Shown: positions 34,144-41,308 of the stretch, piece after piece
Position numbering within the stretch: the stretch's first letter is position 1
How the letters are laid out: each line of letters starts with the position of its first letter
DNA from: Lachnospiraceae bacterium
GTDB taxonomy: Bacteria > Bacillota > Clostridia > Lachnospirales > Lachnospiraceae
Assembly (NCBI GenBank): GCA_022510545.1
Contig: JAFLTG010000017.1
Location: forward strand, 1 to 42,613
DNA: 42,613 bases
Reading direction: 5' to 3'
Position numbers and translations under genes: made by a program
Notes under the pieces: generated by a model
The model's database searches: none
What the model was told of the DNA's origin: nothing
The model's input: the letters and a program-made list of their open reading frames with translations, nothing else

Positions 34144-35202
34144 TTACGCAAGCTTGTGAAAAATTATACAATTGGGCTGCGGCACCTCTATTTCCTTGCC
34201 GTTCATTACAAGCAGCCCTTTTTCCAAATCCACATTAAAGAAGGTCATTGTATTGGTTTCATGATTAAGCGATACAAGATGTCTGTTATCTGGGAAAAGG
34301 TTTGCATCCTTCGGATAGTCGCCACTGATAGGCAGACACAATATCTTACTGAGCATACCGTTTTTCTTATTTATTTTATAGATAACGGCGCTGTTGTCAC
34401 CTGCATTGGAACTTACCATATAGTTAAAATCAGCGGAAATATTAAGTGCACTTGCAGCCGAGCCGCCGGCATGATAATCGTTCAGGGTTGAAATAGTCTG
34501 GATTTTCTCAAATTCCGGATTTCCGTGTATCTCCTGATAAGTATAAACATCAATATAATTTTTCAGTTCATGCACGATATAAAGATATTTACCATCCTGT
34601 GAAAATTTAAGATGTCTTGGTGCGGATTCCTGCTCGCTTCTAATAATATCAATCTGACTGAGTTTGCCGTTTACGTGGTCGAAACGATATACATTAACAT
34701 GATCCATACCCAGATCAGCAGCACACAAATATTTATTATCCCTGGTCATCTTAACACAGTTGATATGGGGTCTAAAGTTACGCTCCGCTATACTTCCCAG
34801 TCCTTTGTGGTAAACCTCGTCGGTAATCTCTCCCACTCCGCCGTCATCTAAGAGACGTAAAACCGTTATTTTACCATCATGGTAGCCTCCTACGAAAAGA
34901 TACTTATCCTCATAGTCGGTAGAAAGATAGCAGCCTCTCATTCCGTTGATACTGCCCTCATTGATTACTTCCAGATCTCCGTCAGGCAGGATACGGTAGG
35001 TCTCCACTCCAAAATCAGTTATTGCATATAAGTATTTCTGGTTGTGGGAAATCGTTATATATGAAGAATTAGTGATCTCTATAAGGTTCTTCTCTATCAT
35101 ACGGCCCTTTTCTATGTCTACATCATAGATCCTGATGCCGTATTTATCCTGTCGTCCCATTGTATAAGTAGAAACATATGCTACATACTTTTCCCGTGCC
35201 AT
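34144..35202 (-). CDS. Lactonase-type seven-bladed beta-propeller protein
   Basis: A 352-residue protein of the 6-phosphogluconolactonase/YbhE-like propeller family (lactonase, 7-bladed). Characteristic blades include YVSTYTMGRQDKYGI, SPRHLKF-like APRHLKFSQDGKYLYIV, HINCVKMTRDNKYLCAADLG and SGDYPKDANLFPDNRHLVSLN. No signal peptide, so cytoplasmic. It may hydrolyse 6-phosphogluconolactone or an unrelated lactone; reading cannot tell. ATGGAGGAAA precedes the ATG and a strong housekeeping promoter lies upstream. It ends five bases before the spoIVA -35 region. Confidence 0.85.
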   Translation of the reverse strand: MAREKYVAYVSTYTMGRQDKYGIRIYDVDIEKGRMIEKNLIEITNSSYITISHNQKYLYAITDFGVETYRILPDGDLEVINEGSINGMRGCYLSTDYEDKYLFVGGYHDGKITVLRLLDDGGVGEITDEVYHKGLGSIAERNFRPHINCVKMTRDNKYLCAADLGMDHVNVYRFDHVNGKLSQIDIIRSEQESAPRHLKFSQDGKYLYIVHELKNYIDVYTYQEIHGNPEFEKIQTISTLNDYHAGGSAASALNISADFNYMVSSNAGDNSAVIYKINKKNGMLSKILCLPISGDYPKDANLFPDNRHLVSLNHETNTMTFFNVDLEKGLLVMNGKEIEVPQPNCIIFHKLA

Positions 35203-35232
35203 GACGTTTCCTCCATTTAGCTTGTTAGGTTG

Positions 35233-35261
35233 ATTCTATCACAGAATTGGAGAAATATCAA
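35233..35261 (-). promoter_or_regulatory. Promoter of the lactonase-type gene
   Basis: Minus strand: -35 TTGATA (35256-35261), 17-base spacer, -10 TAGAAT (35233-35238) with an extended TGA before it. Confidence 0.72.
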
Positions 35262-35282
35262 CTTTGAAAAGGGTTGAGAAAA

Positions 35283-35360
35283 GGATTGTACAAATAGTAA
35301 CTTTTCTTTGCTTATTGTCGGAGCCAGAGGCGCAAAGAAAAGTTACTATTTGCACAATCC
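35283..35360. repeat. 29-bp inverted repeat, probable terminator of the DUF4358 operon
   Basis: Arms 35283-35311 and 35332-35360 are complementary over 29 positions with one mismatch, enclosing a 20-base GC-richer loop containing GGAGCCAGAGG. On the minus strand the second arm is followed by TTTTCTC. It lies 28 bases after the DUF4358 stop, so it probably ends that operon, but its length and symmetry far exceed a usual terminator and suggest a dispersed palindromic element. Confidence 0.8.
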
Positions 35361-35388
35361 TATCTACACAGTGCTGTTTTTAATGATG

Positions 35389-35988
35389 TTACTTGTTTAA
35401 TGACTGAAATGAGGTGCTTACGGCGTAGGCTACATCTTTGTCACTCATAATGAAAAGGACTAAATCGCCTACGTTTTCTACTAAAACTGTCTCGGCGCTG
35501 ACACAGACCCATTTGTTTAGGTCGGCGTTGTCTTTTAACTGTTGTTTGATATCTTCAATATCGTCAGGATTTACACGCAATAGTACACATTGGTATGCTA
35601 TTGAGGATATCATCGGAACGGAGAATATGCCTTCGGTGTAATCAATATCTGCAGTTCCTAACATCGCCTGCTCATTATCCTCCGTGAGAACGTCAATAAT
35701 ATAATCCTGCATGGTTTCTTTTCTTTCGGCGTCGATACCCTCAAGTCCGGCATAGATGTCCTTCATAATGTCCTGAAGGTCGCCCTCAATAGTCTCAGCT
35801 GCAGAATCTGCTTCAGCATCTGACTCATTATCTGAGGTGTTATCATTTGCGATATTGTTTGAGTCACTGCCCGCTGTATTGCCTGCAGTGTTGTTTCCAC
35901 AGGCAAAACTTGTCATCATAACCGGGATAAGCAATAAAATTGCTATTCCTTTTCTGTAACTAAATATTTTTACATCCTTTTTTTTCAT
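35389..35988 (-). CDS. DUF4358-like lipoprotein
   Basis: A 199-residue exported lipoprotein. A signal sequence ends in the lipobox MTSFAC (Cys about residue 30), then a low-complexity Asn/Ser/Asp/Glu spacer (about 31-65). The globular part contains DYTEGIFSVPMISSIAYQCVLLRV, typical of the Firmicutes DUF4358 family, and ends KDVAYAVSTSFQSL. Function is unknown; homologues are frequent membrane-associated lipoproteins in Lachnospiraceae. AAAGGAAAATAAG precedes the ATG. It is the last gene of a five-gene operon and is followed by the long inverted repeat. Confidence 0.82.
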   Translation of the reverse strand: MKKKDVKIFSYRKGIAILLLIPVMMTSFACGNNTAGNTAGSDSNNIANDNTSDNESDAEADSAAETIEGDLQDIMKDIYAGLEGIDAERKETMQDYIIDVLTEDNEQAMLGTADIDYTEGIFSVPMISSIAYQCVLLRVNPDDIEDIKQQLKDNADLNKWVCVSAETVLVENVGDLVLFIMSDKDVAYAVSTSFQSLNK

Positions 35989-36019
35989 TTTTCTTATTTT
36001 CCTTTCATACTTTTTATTT

Positions 36020-37000
36020 TTAAAATTGTTCTATCTCCTCTGGATACTTTACTCCCCATTCACTCCTAAACCCATCCATAAGCCGCATCACTTCCAAAGT
36101 ATCCTCATGCTTCATAGAAGGGCATTCCCTCAAACCTTTTTTTATGCAATCAATTGTCTCCAATACTTCATATTCATATCCGTTTATCTGCTCAGGTACA
36201 CGAACTTCTTTTACCAATATACGATTCTCATCATATACTTTTATCTCCAAAGGGTCGTTTATATTATCAACTACCATCCAGCCTTTGGAGCCATAGAAGA
36301 TTCCCTGCCTGTCCGATAATCCATAGATTCCGGATGTGAGATTCGCCATACGACCATCTTCATATGATAAAATCATCACATTCTGCCCATCCACCCCTGT
36401 TTCTGTAAGCTGTGCAAATGAATGCTTCTTTGCTATCTTATTACCAAAATGCATAAGTGCAAAGTTTAATGTATAGACACCCACATCCAATAATGCCCCA
36501 CCCGCAAGCTCAGGCCTGATAATACGCTCCTTATTCGAAATGGCATAATCCAGATTAGCGGTAAGGGTCTTAACCTCTCCTATCATACCCTCTGCAAGCA
36601 AATCATTGATGATTTTTCTTGAGGGCATATAGCGTGTCCATATGGCCTCTGTCACAAGAACATCCTTTTCTTTGGCGAGACGGAATATTTCTTCTGCCTG
36701 CTTTTCGTTTACGGTGAATGCTTTTTCACACAAAACATGTTTGCCTGCTTCAATGCATAACTTCATATGTCTGTAGTGATGCGAATGAGGTGTGGCTATG
36801 TATACAAGCTCCACACTATCATCAGCAAGCATTTCTTCATAAGAACCATATGCCTTTTCAAATCCAAATTCCTTCGCAAAACGCTGTGCTTTTTCAAGGC
36901 TTCTGGAGGCAACGGCATAGCACTCTGCTTCTTCAAGCCCTGCCATCGTATGGGCAAGTTTTTCTGCAATATTTCCTGCACCTAAAATTGCTATTTTCAT
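36020..37000 (-). CDS. Gfo/Idh/MocA family oxidoreductase
   Basis: A 326-residue NAD(P)-dependent oxidoreductase, probably acting on a sugar or cyclitol. The Rossmann motif is AILGAGNIAEKLA at the N-terminus; the family catalytic Lys is in GKHVLCEKAFTVN, where Ala replaces the usual Pro of EKP. The C-terminal domain contains GGALLDVGVYTLNFA, common in dihydrodiol dehydrogenase-like members. ATG at 37000 is taken because the Rossmann strand begins right there; CGGAGG lies upstream at a slightly long distance. It sits between a propeller lipoprotein and the DUF4358 lipoprotein genes. Confidence 0.9.
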   Translation of the reverse strand: MKIAILGAGNIAEKLAHTMAGLEEAECYAVASRSLEKAQRFAKEFGFEKAYGSYEEMLADDSVELVYIATPHSHHYRHMKLCIEAGKHVLCEKAFTVNEKQAEEIFRLAKEKDVLVTEAIWTRYMPSRKIINDLLAEGMIGEVKTLTANLDYAISNKERIIRPELAGGALLDVGVYTLNFALMHFGNKIAKKHSFAQLTETGVDGQNVMILSYEDGRMANLTSGIYGLSDRQGIFYGSKGWMVVDNINDPLEIKVYDENRILVKEVRVPEQINGYEYEVLETIDCIKKGLRECPSMKHEDTLEVMRLMDGFRSEWGVKYPEEIEQF

Positions 37001-37036
37001 ATTTTTACACTCAACCTCCGTTAGCAATTATTTCTA

Positions 37037-38008
37037 TTATTTGCAAATAACTAATCTGCAAACCTGAAAGGTGTAATCGGTATTATATGTTCTGACATAC
37101 AATATATCATCTTTACAGATAATATAATCCGCCTTGCTCTTTATATCAATCTGTTCAATTAATGTTCCATCATCTATATTCACCAGATTAATATAATCAG
37201 GTTCATCCGTAAAGCCATAGCCGCAGACAATAGTTTTATCAATTATGGCAAAATTCCTTGAGTTAGTAATACAAGGCTCGGTTTTCCAGATAACGCTTGA
37301 ATCATTTAGATTAACTGCCACAATGTATCCATGTTTTGGACAGGACTCTTTATATGTATTATGTGATATGGATACATATAATGTATCCCCTTCGGATTGT
37401 ACCCACCAGATTCTCTGCTCAATAAAATCATAATCTTCTTCCTTATATTCACTTGCATAACGATATTCGGAAAAATCAAGGGTTTTTAAATAATTCCCAC
37501 TTACTTTGTCATAAATATGAAGTAAGTATTTACTTGAACCGTCATCGCCTTCCAACTCATAGCGGTATTGCTCATCTTCCATTACATTTGAGTCAATTGG
37601 CTCAAGTTCGTTATCTTCAAACCATTTCTCGGTATCAATAATATTATTTTTTTCCTCGGTAAGTTTCTCCAATATGAAGGAATTACTACCATCTGATGAT
37701 TCTATGCCATCTATACAATAATAATCTTCACTCGGATTTTCCACAATAATATCTGTGGATTCGGTTTCTCCTTCAGATGGCGGCAAAACTTCTTCGCTTA
37801 TAATTTCATCATTTTGAAGTGTATCTGTTTCATCTGTCATATTATTTGAGAGCTTATCGGCTTTCTCTATTGATGATAGCGTTTCATCTTCTTTTTCGGA
37901 GATAATATCCGTCTTTAGTACGATATCAGATTCTGTTATTTTTTCATTATTACTACAGGCTGTCAATGTAATAGTAATTGTAATCGCCAGAAATATCCGT
38001 TTAATCAT
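37037..38008 (-). CDS. Lipoprotein with PQQ-like beta-propeller character
   Basis: A 323-residue lipoprotein. Signal sequence MIKRIFLAITITITLTAC ends in a lipobox with Cys18; a Ser/Glu/Asp/Thr-rich spacer runs to about residue 95. The rest has repeated beta-strand segments such as YLLHIYDKVSGNYLKTLDF, GYIVAVNLNDSSVIWKTEP and YINLVNIDDGTLIEQIDI, the pattern of PQQ-type propeller blades. No enzyme signature is visible; a binding or sensing role at the outer face is possible. The start overlaps the preceding YkgJ-type stop by four bases (ATGA), so translation is coupled. AGAGG precedes it. Confidence 0.75.
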   Translation of the reverse strand: MIKRIFLAITITITLTACSNNEKITESDIVLKTDIISEKEDETLSSIEKADKLSNNMTDETDTLQNDEIISEEVLPPSEGETESTDIIVENPSEDYYCIDGIESSDGSNSFILEKLTEEKNNIIDTEKWFEDNELEPIDSNVMEDEQYRYELEGDDGSSKYLLHIYDKVSGNYLKTLDFSEYRYASEYKEEDYDFIEQRIWWVQSEGDTLYVSISHNTYKESCPKHGYIVAVNLNDSSVIWKTEPCITNSRNFAIIDKTIVCGYGFTDEPDYINLVNIDDGTLIEQIDIKSKADYIICKDDILYVRTYNTDYTFQVCRLVICK

Positions 38009-38700
38009 AATATTATTACCTCTTTTTCGTTTATCCTTTCTTCAAATTGTACATAAAAGTCGTCCGAAGTATATTGTTTCTCATAAAAAGTATGTAAAAA
38101 CTTCATATTTATATTCTTAATCAGTTCATCACCGTTATATTCACCGTTAATAGAGAGACTCGGATCTGTACTAAAAGTTGCAGTATTTTCAGACTTTGTT
38201 AAAATATCTTTAATTCTTTTCTGCAACGTTTTTCTTAAATTGTGCCAGGTAATCAAAAACTTTTCATATCGTTTGCCATCGGTAATCTCAAGCCACTTTT
38301 TGACCTTGAGTTTTGTATGGGTTGACTGTGTACAGGCATCTTCCAGTAAAAAGTAATACAGTTCATCATTTTCATACTTTCTCCCCAGCGGGAAAAGTCT
38401 GCAAAGCCCCGGACGGAATCCGTGTATGCTGCATCTTCCGTTTGCATCAAGGAAAGCGCATGAATCTGATGTCTCCTGCATTTTCAGATTCGGCAGGATA
38501 AGTCCTTCCTCTACATGTAATTCAATTTTATCCTGCATAAGTCCGGCAAATGTTGTATTCAGATTATTTTCCATCTGCCAGATATCGTAAGGATCTAATA
38601 CGATTGATTCACCCATTCCACGGCAGCAGCCGGAACAGCCTTTACAATCGTTACAACCTACCCTTGCCATATCGTTTAGAGTGTATAATTTTGCATCCAT
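38005..38700 (-). CDS. YkgJ-type cysteine-cluster protein
   Basis: A 231-residue cytoplasmic protein with the CxxCxxCCxG-type cluster in GCNDCKGCSGCCRGMGESI and further cysteines in SCAFLDANGRCSIHGFRPGLCRLFPLG, the pattern of the YkgJ/UPF0153 family, believed to bind zinc or an iron-sulfur cluster. DPYDIWQM is also typical. Biochemical role is unknown. It lies 40 bases after the kinase-like gene and overlaps the next lipoprotein start, in a five-gene operon. Confidence 0.9.
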   Translation of the reverse strand: MDAKLYTLNDMARVGCNDCKGCSGCCRGMGESIVLDPYDIWQMENNLNTTFAGLMQDKIELHVEEGLILPNLKMQETSDSCAFLDANGRCSIHGFRPGLCRLFPLGRKYENDELYYFLLEDACTQSTHTKLKVKKWLEITDGKRYEKFLITWHNLRKTLQKRIKDILTKSENTATFSTDPSLSINGEYNGDELIKNINMKFLHTFYEKQYTSDDFYVQFEERINEKEVIIL

Positions 38701-38740
38701 TGTTTATCCAATCCAATTTATGTACTATATAACGTTAATA

Positions 38741-39271
38741 TCAGTGTTCCTCTACGTACCGTAAAAACTCCGGCGTTTTTGACCAGTATTTTATTCCCCA
38801 GTTTTCAAAATTCCACTCTTCCATATAGGAATTACATTCATAGTCTATATAATATAAAATTTCATCCTGAACAACAAAGTTCGTAGGAAAATAATCGATA
38901 TTTAACCCTGCTTTATATGCAAGTTCACTCATTTGTATGACCTGTTCCAAATATCCAGGTTTCATTTTATCCAATAAAATCAGGTCATAAACGGTTTCGC
39001 CCTCTATATATTCCTTTAAAAGCCTTTCATTAGGCTCGTCGATATCAATCATCCGTGGAATTAAGATACCTGCCCTGTTTAATTTTTCATAATCGGCTTT
39101 TTCCGCCTCTATTTTATTTCCAAAGTTGTAGTAATCGCAGGGCTCATGATGAATTTGTTTAAGAACATATGTTCTATTTTCATCTGAAACCAGATAAGAA
39201 TAGCCGCCCTTTCCATGTCCTAACAGTTTAATAACCGTATAATCCTTATCTTTGATACTTAGCTTATCCAC
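38741..39271 (-). CDS. Small protein-kinase-like protein
   Basis: A 176-residue protein with a compressed kinase fold. Visible elements are a glycine-rich loop LLGHGKGGYSYLV, the ATP-anchoring Lys in YVLKQI, the catalytic-loop-like GLNIDYFPTNFVV (Asp then Asn) and IDYECN in the position of the DFG metal-binding Asp. It resembles RIO/Bud32 or LPS-kinase-like small kinases more than Hanks-type Ser/Thr kinases. GTG at 39271 has GGGAG nine bases upstream and suits the predicted promoter; an ATG six codons earlier would leave a leader of under ten bases. It heads the operon leading to YkgJ-type and lipoprotein genes. Substrate unknown. Confidence 0.78.
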   Translation of the reverse strand: MDKLSIKDKDYTVIKLLGHGKGGYSYLVSDENRTYVLKQIHHEPCDYYNFGNKIEAEKADYEKLNRAGILIPRMIDIDEPNERLLKEYIEGETVYDLILLDKMKPGYLEQVIQMSELAYKAGLNIDYFPTNFVVQDEILYYIDYECNSYMEEWNFENWGIKYWSKTPEFLRYVEEH

Positions 39272-39303
39272 TAAAAAGTCTCCCTGCATTTTATTCCCAA
39301 TAT

Positions 39304-39332
39304 ATTATAGCAAACGTGGTAATAAAGCGCAA
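39304..39332 (-). promoter_or_regulatory. Promoter of the kinase-YkgJ-lipoprotein operon
   Basis: Minus strand: weak -35 TTGCGC (39327-39332), 17-base spacer, perfect -10 TATAAT (39304-39309). The predicted start near 39297 supports the GTG start of the kinase-like gene. Confidence 0.5.
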
Positions 39333-39426
39333 ACCTGATAATATATAGACCAAACTTAACATGGACACAAGCTTTACTTTAACACAGGCTTATTTTAAAC
39401 ACAGTCTTGAACCATAAAGTAAAATC

Positions 39427-39469
39427 AAAAAAACAGACAGTTTATTTTCGATTCAGAAAACAAACTGCC
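39427..39469 (-). terminator. Intrinsic terminator of the coiled-coil protein gene
   Basis: Minus strand: stem of about 14 pairs (GGCAGTTTGTTTTC with GAAAATAAACTGTC, including G-U pairs), five-base loop, then TTTTTTT. It starts 30 bases after the stop. Confidence 0.88.
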
Positions 39470-39498
39470 CTAATTTGTAATATTTTAATATCAACATC

Positions 39499-40173
39499 TT
39501 AAATTAGAATGTCAACAGGCTTATATAATTCCTTATATTTATCAACATTGCCAAGATATTGAGAAGTTCTTAACTCCTCTAAAGTGCTGTCTGTTACACC
39601 TTCTGCAATAGCTTCATCTATGTCAGTATCCAAAGACTCAACATTTTCCAGCTCAGCCTCATCAAGCTCCTCAACCGTCTCATCCATAATCTCTTCCTGA
39701 ATCTGCTCAATCTCTTCAAGCACCTCATCCAGCATTTCATCCAGCATACCTTTGTTCTCGTCCAAGCCGAGAGCTTCTTCCACCATATCTTCTTTTCTTT
39801 CTTCGGGAGTCTTTGGTGCGGATTTCTCTGCCGCTTCGGCAATCTTTTCACCAAGCTCTCTTGCCTCATCCAACATATGGAACATTTGCTCACTGTTGTA
39901 TTGCTTTTTCACAGCCGCTATCTGCTCTTCATAGGAATGAAACATTTCCAGTTTCCCGGCTATCTCTTCAAGCGTATTACATTCCATATCTTTAAGCTTT
40001 TCTTTCTGTGTGGTGAAAAAATCCACCTGGTTTTGTGCTTTCTGTTGTCGTTCCAATTTATCCTGTGTGCTCTTAAGTGCAGGTTTACGCATCATTAACA
40101 GATTTCCTGCATAAATTGCTTTGGATGTATTACCTGCTCCATATGAATTTCCGACAAAAGATGAAATGTTCAT
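39499..40173 (-). CDS. Acidic coiled-coil protein, unknown function
   Basis: A 224-residue protein I do not recognise. A polar Gly/Ser/Asn-rich start (MNISSFVGNSYGAGNTSKA) is followed by a basic segment (LLMMRKPALKSTQDKLERQQKAQNQ), then long charged helices with heptad-like spacing, and a very acidic region (EEALGLDENKGMLDEMLDEV onward, about residues 125-200). No signal peptide or membrane span, so cytoplasmic or exported by a non-Sec route. AGAGG precedes the ATG, and a strong terminator follows. It appears to be transcribed alone. The 198-base region upstream is AT-rich with no gene visible. Confidence 0.7.
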   Translation of the reverse strand: MNISSFVGNSYGAGNTSKAIYAGNLLMMRKPALKSTQDKLERQQKAQNQVDFFTTQKEKLKDMECNTLEEIAGKLEMFHSYEEQIAAVKKQYNSEQMFHMLDEARELGEKIAEAAEKSAPKTPEERKEDMVEEALGLDENKGMLDEMLDEVLEEIEQIQEEIMDETVEELDEAELENVESLDTDIDEAIAEGVTDSTLEELRTSQYLGNVDKYKELYKPVDILI

Positions 40174-40371
40174 AGCTATGACCTCTCTTATTTTATAAAC
40201 GAAAATTTATCGGTCTGTAAACAATTCCCGACAATTAAATCTCGTGTTTTACATTTTATATTTCGGTATATAAATTCAAAGCTTAATAGGAATGTAATAA
40301 ATCGACATTTTTTTGTTGTAAAATTAGGGCTAAAATTGAAATTTGTAACCTTGGCCTGCTAGTAAATATAT

Positions 40372-40884
40372 TTACAGTAGTGACTTTATTAGAGCATACA
40401 TTTTCATATCTATAATTTCACCATTCTTAACAGCATTACTGTGCAAAGTCCCTTCAAATTGAAATCCTGCTTTTTCCAGCACACGACATGAAGCCGTATT
40501 ATAAGCAAAGGGCTCGGCAAATATCCGGATAATATCGGTGTTCCCAAATATATACTCGCAGACCTGCCTGACCGCACTTGTGCAATATCCTTTTTCCCAA
40601 TATGGCTCCCCTATATAATATCCCATTTCTGCCGTACGGGAATGTATATTTTCACACCGAAAAACTCCTATACTGCCAATAGCCACATCATCCACAGTAA
40701 TGGCAAATGCAAAGGTTTTAGTTTTGTCAGCGGACAACATAGAATTTATGAATTCCTCAGCATCTTTTTCCGTATATGGATATGGTAATCCGTCACGGAG
40801 ATTATTCATAATCTTTCTATTGTTGAGCATCTTAGCTAAATTAGTGCTGTCTTCGATTCTCCACTCTCTTATTTTGCAGTCCAT
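40372..40884 (-). CDS. GNAT family N-acetyltransferase (RimJ/RimL type)
   Basis: A 170-residue acetyl-CoA-dependent transferase. It begins IREWRIEDSTNLAKMLNN, has the strand and loop AIGSIGVFR, AEMGYYIGEPYWEKGYCTSAV (acetyl-CoA pyrophosphate loop) and the closing NTASCRVLEKAGFQFEG, all typical of the RimJ/RimL-like subfamily that acetylates protein N-termini or small amines. ATG at 40884 is chosen from the homologous N-terminus; AAAGGA is 12 bases upstream. It is divergent from the AbrB-like gene. Substrate unknown. Confidence 0.9.
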   Translation of the reverse strand: MDCKIREWRIEDSTNLAKMLNNRKIMNNLRDGLPYPYTEKDAEEFINSMLSADKTKTFAFAITVDDVAIGSIGVFRCENIHSRTAEMGYYIGEPYWEKGYCTSAVRQVCEYIFGNTDIIRIFAEPFAYNTASCRVLEKAGFQFEGTLHSNAVKNGEIIDMKMYALIKSLL

Positions 40885-41025
40885 ATTAATAACCATTCCT
40901 TTCCCACAGTCTGCAATTAATTTCTCATTTTCATTAGTTCTCCCAAACACCGACCCCTGTAAACATCTGCATCATTATAGCACAAAAAATATCAGCTATA
41001 AATATTTATAATAATACAAATGATA

Positions 41026-41064
41026 TTGATTTTTCTTTTGCTTTGCGGTATGATTATTCATACC
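41026..41064 (+). promoter_or_regulatory. Promoter with overlapping inverted repeat for abrB-glycosyltransferase
   Basis: -35 TTGATT (41026-41031), 17-base spacer, -10 TATGAT (41049-41054). A perfect 7-bp inverted repeat GGTATGA-N4-TCATACC (41047-41064) covers the -10 and start region, an arrangement expected of a repressor site, plausibly autoregulation by the AbrB-like protein. Confidence 0.65.
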
Positions 41065-41088
41065 AATCATACTGTTGGAGGTGATAAT

Positions 41089-41307
41089 ATGGAATTTCCT
41101 AAAGGAAAATATGCTTGGATGGTGAAAATAGGAGAAAAAGGACAATTCGTTATCCCAAAAGAAGCCAGGGATTTGTTCGATCTTCAGCCGGGCAATGAGA
41201 TATTGGTATTGGGTGATATTAAACGAGGGATTGCCATCCTTCCAAAGGAATTGCAGAGCAAGTACATTACAAAAATTTTTTCTGATATAGATAAAGGAGA
41301 TAAATAA
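41089..41307 (+). CDS. AbrB/SpoVT-type DNA-binding regulator
   Basis: A 72-residue swapped-hairpin DNA-binding protein. The core AbrB fold is visible in KIGEKGQFVIPKEARDLFDLQPGNEILVLGD, followed by a short helix. Proteins of this kind act as transition-state regulators or as antitoxins. The ATG at 41089 has a perfect GGAGGTGAT upstream; earlier in-frame starts lie before the promoter. The stop is one base from the glycosyltransferase start, and a palindrome overlaps the promoter. No toxin gene is adjacent, so a regulator of the following gene is the favoured reading. Confidence 0.9.
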   Translation: MEFPKGKYAWMVKIGEKGQFVIPKEARDLFDLQPGNEILVLGDIKRGIAILPKELQSKYITKIFSDIDKGDK

Positions 41308-41308
41308 T

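Noticed and set aside
40174-40230. Flagellar sigma-D promoter (CCGATAA) for the coiled-coil gene
   Set aside because: No TAAA -35 at the required distance; an alternative housekeeping pair (TTTACA, 18, TATAAA) puts the start too close to the ribosome binding site, so no promoter is called.
41020-41088. Longer 95-residue form of the AbrB-like protein
   Set aside because: The extra codons begin before the predicted promoter -10, and the internal ATG has a perfect GGAGGTGAT.
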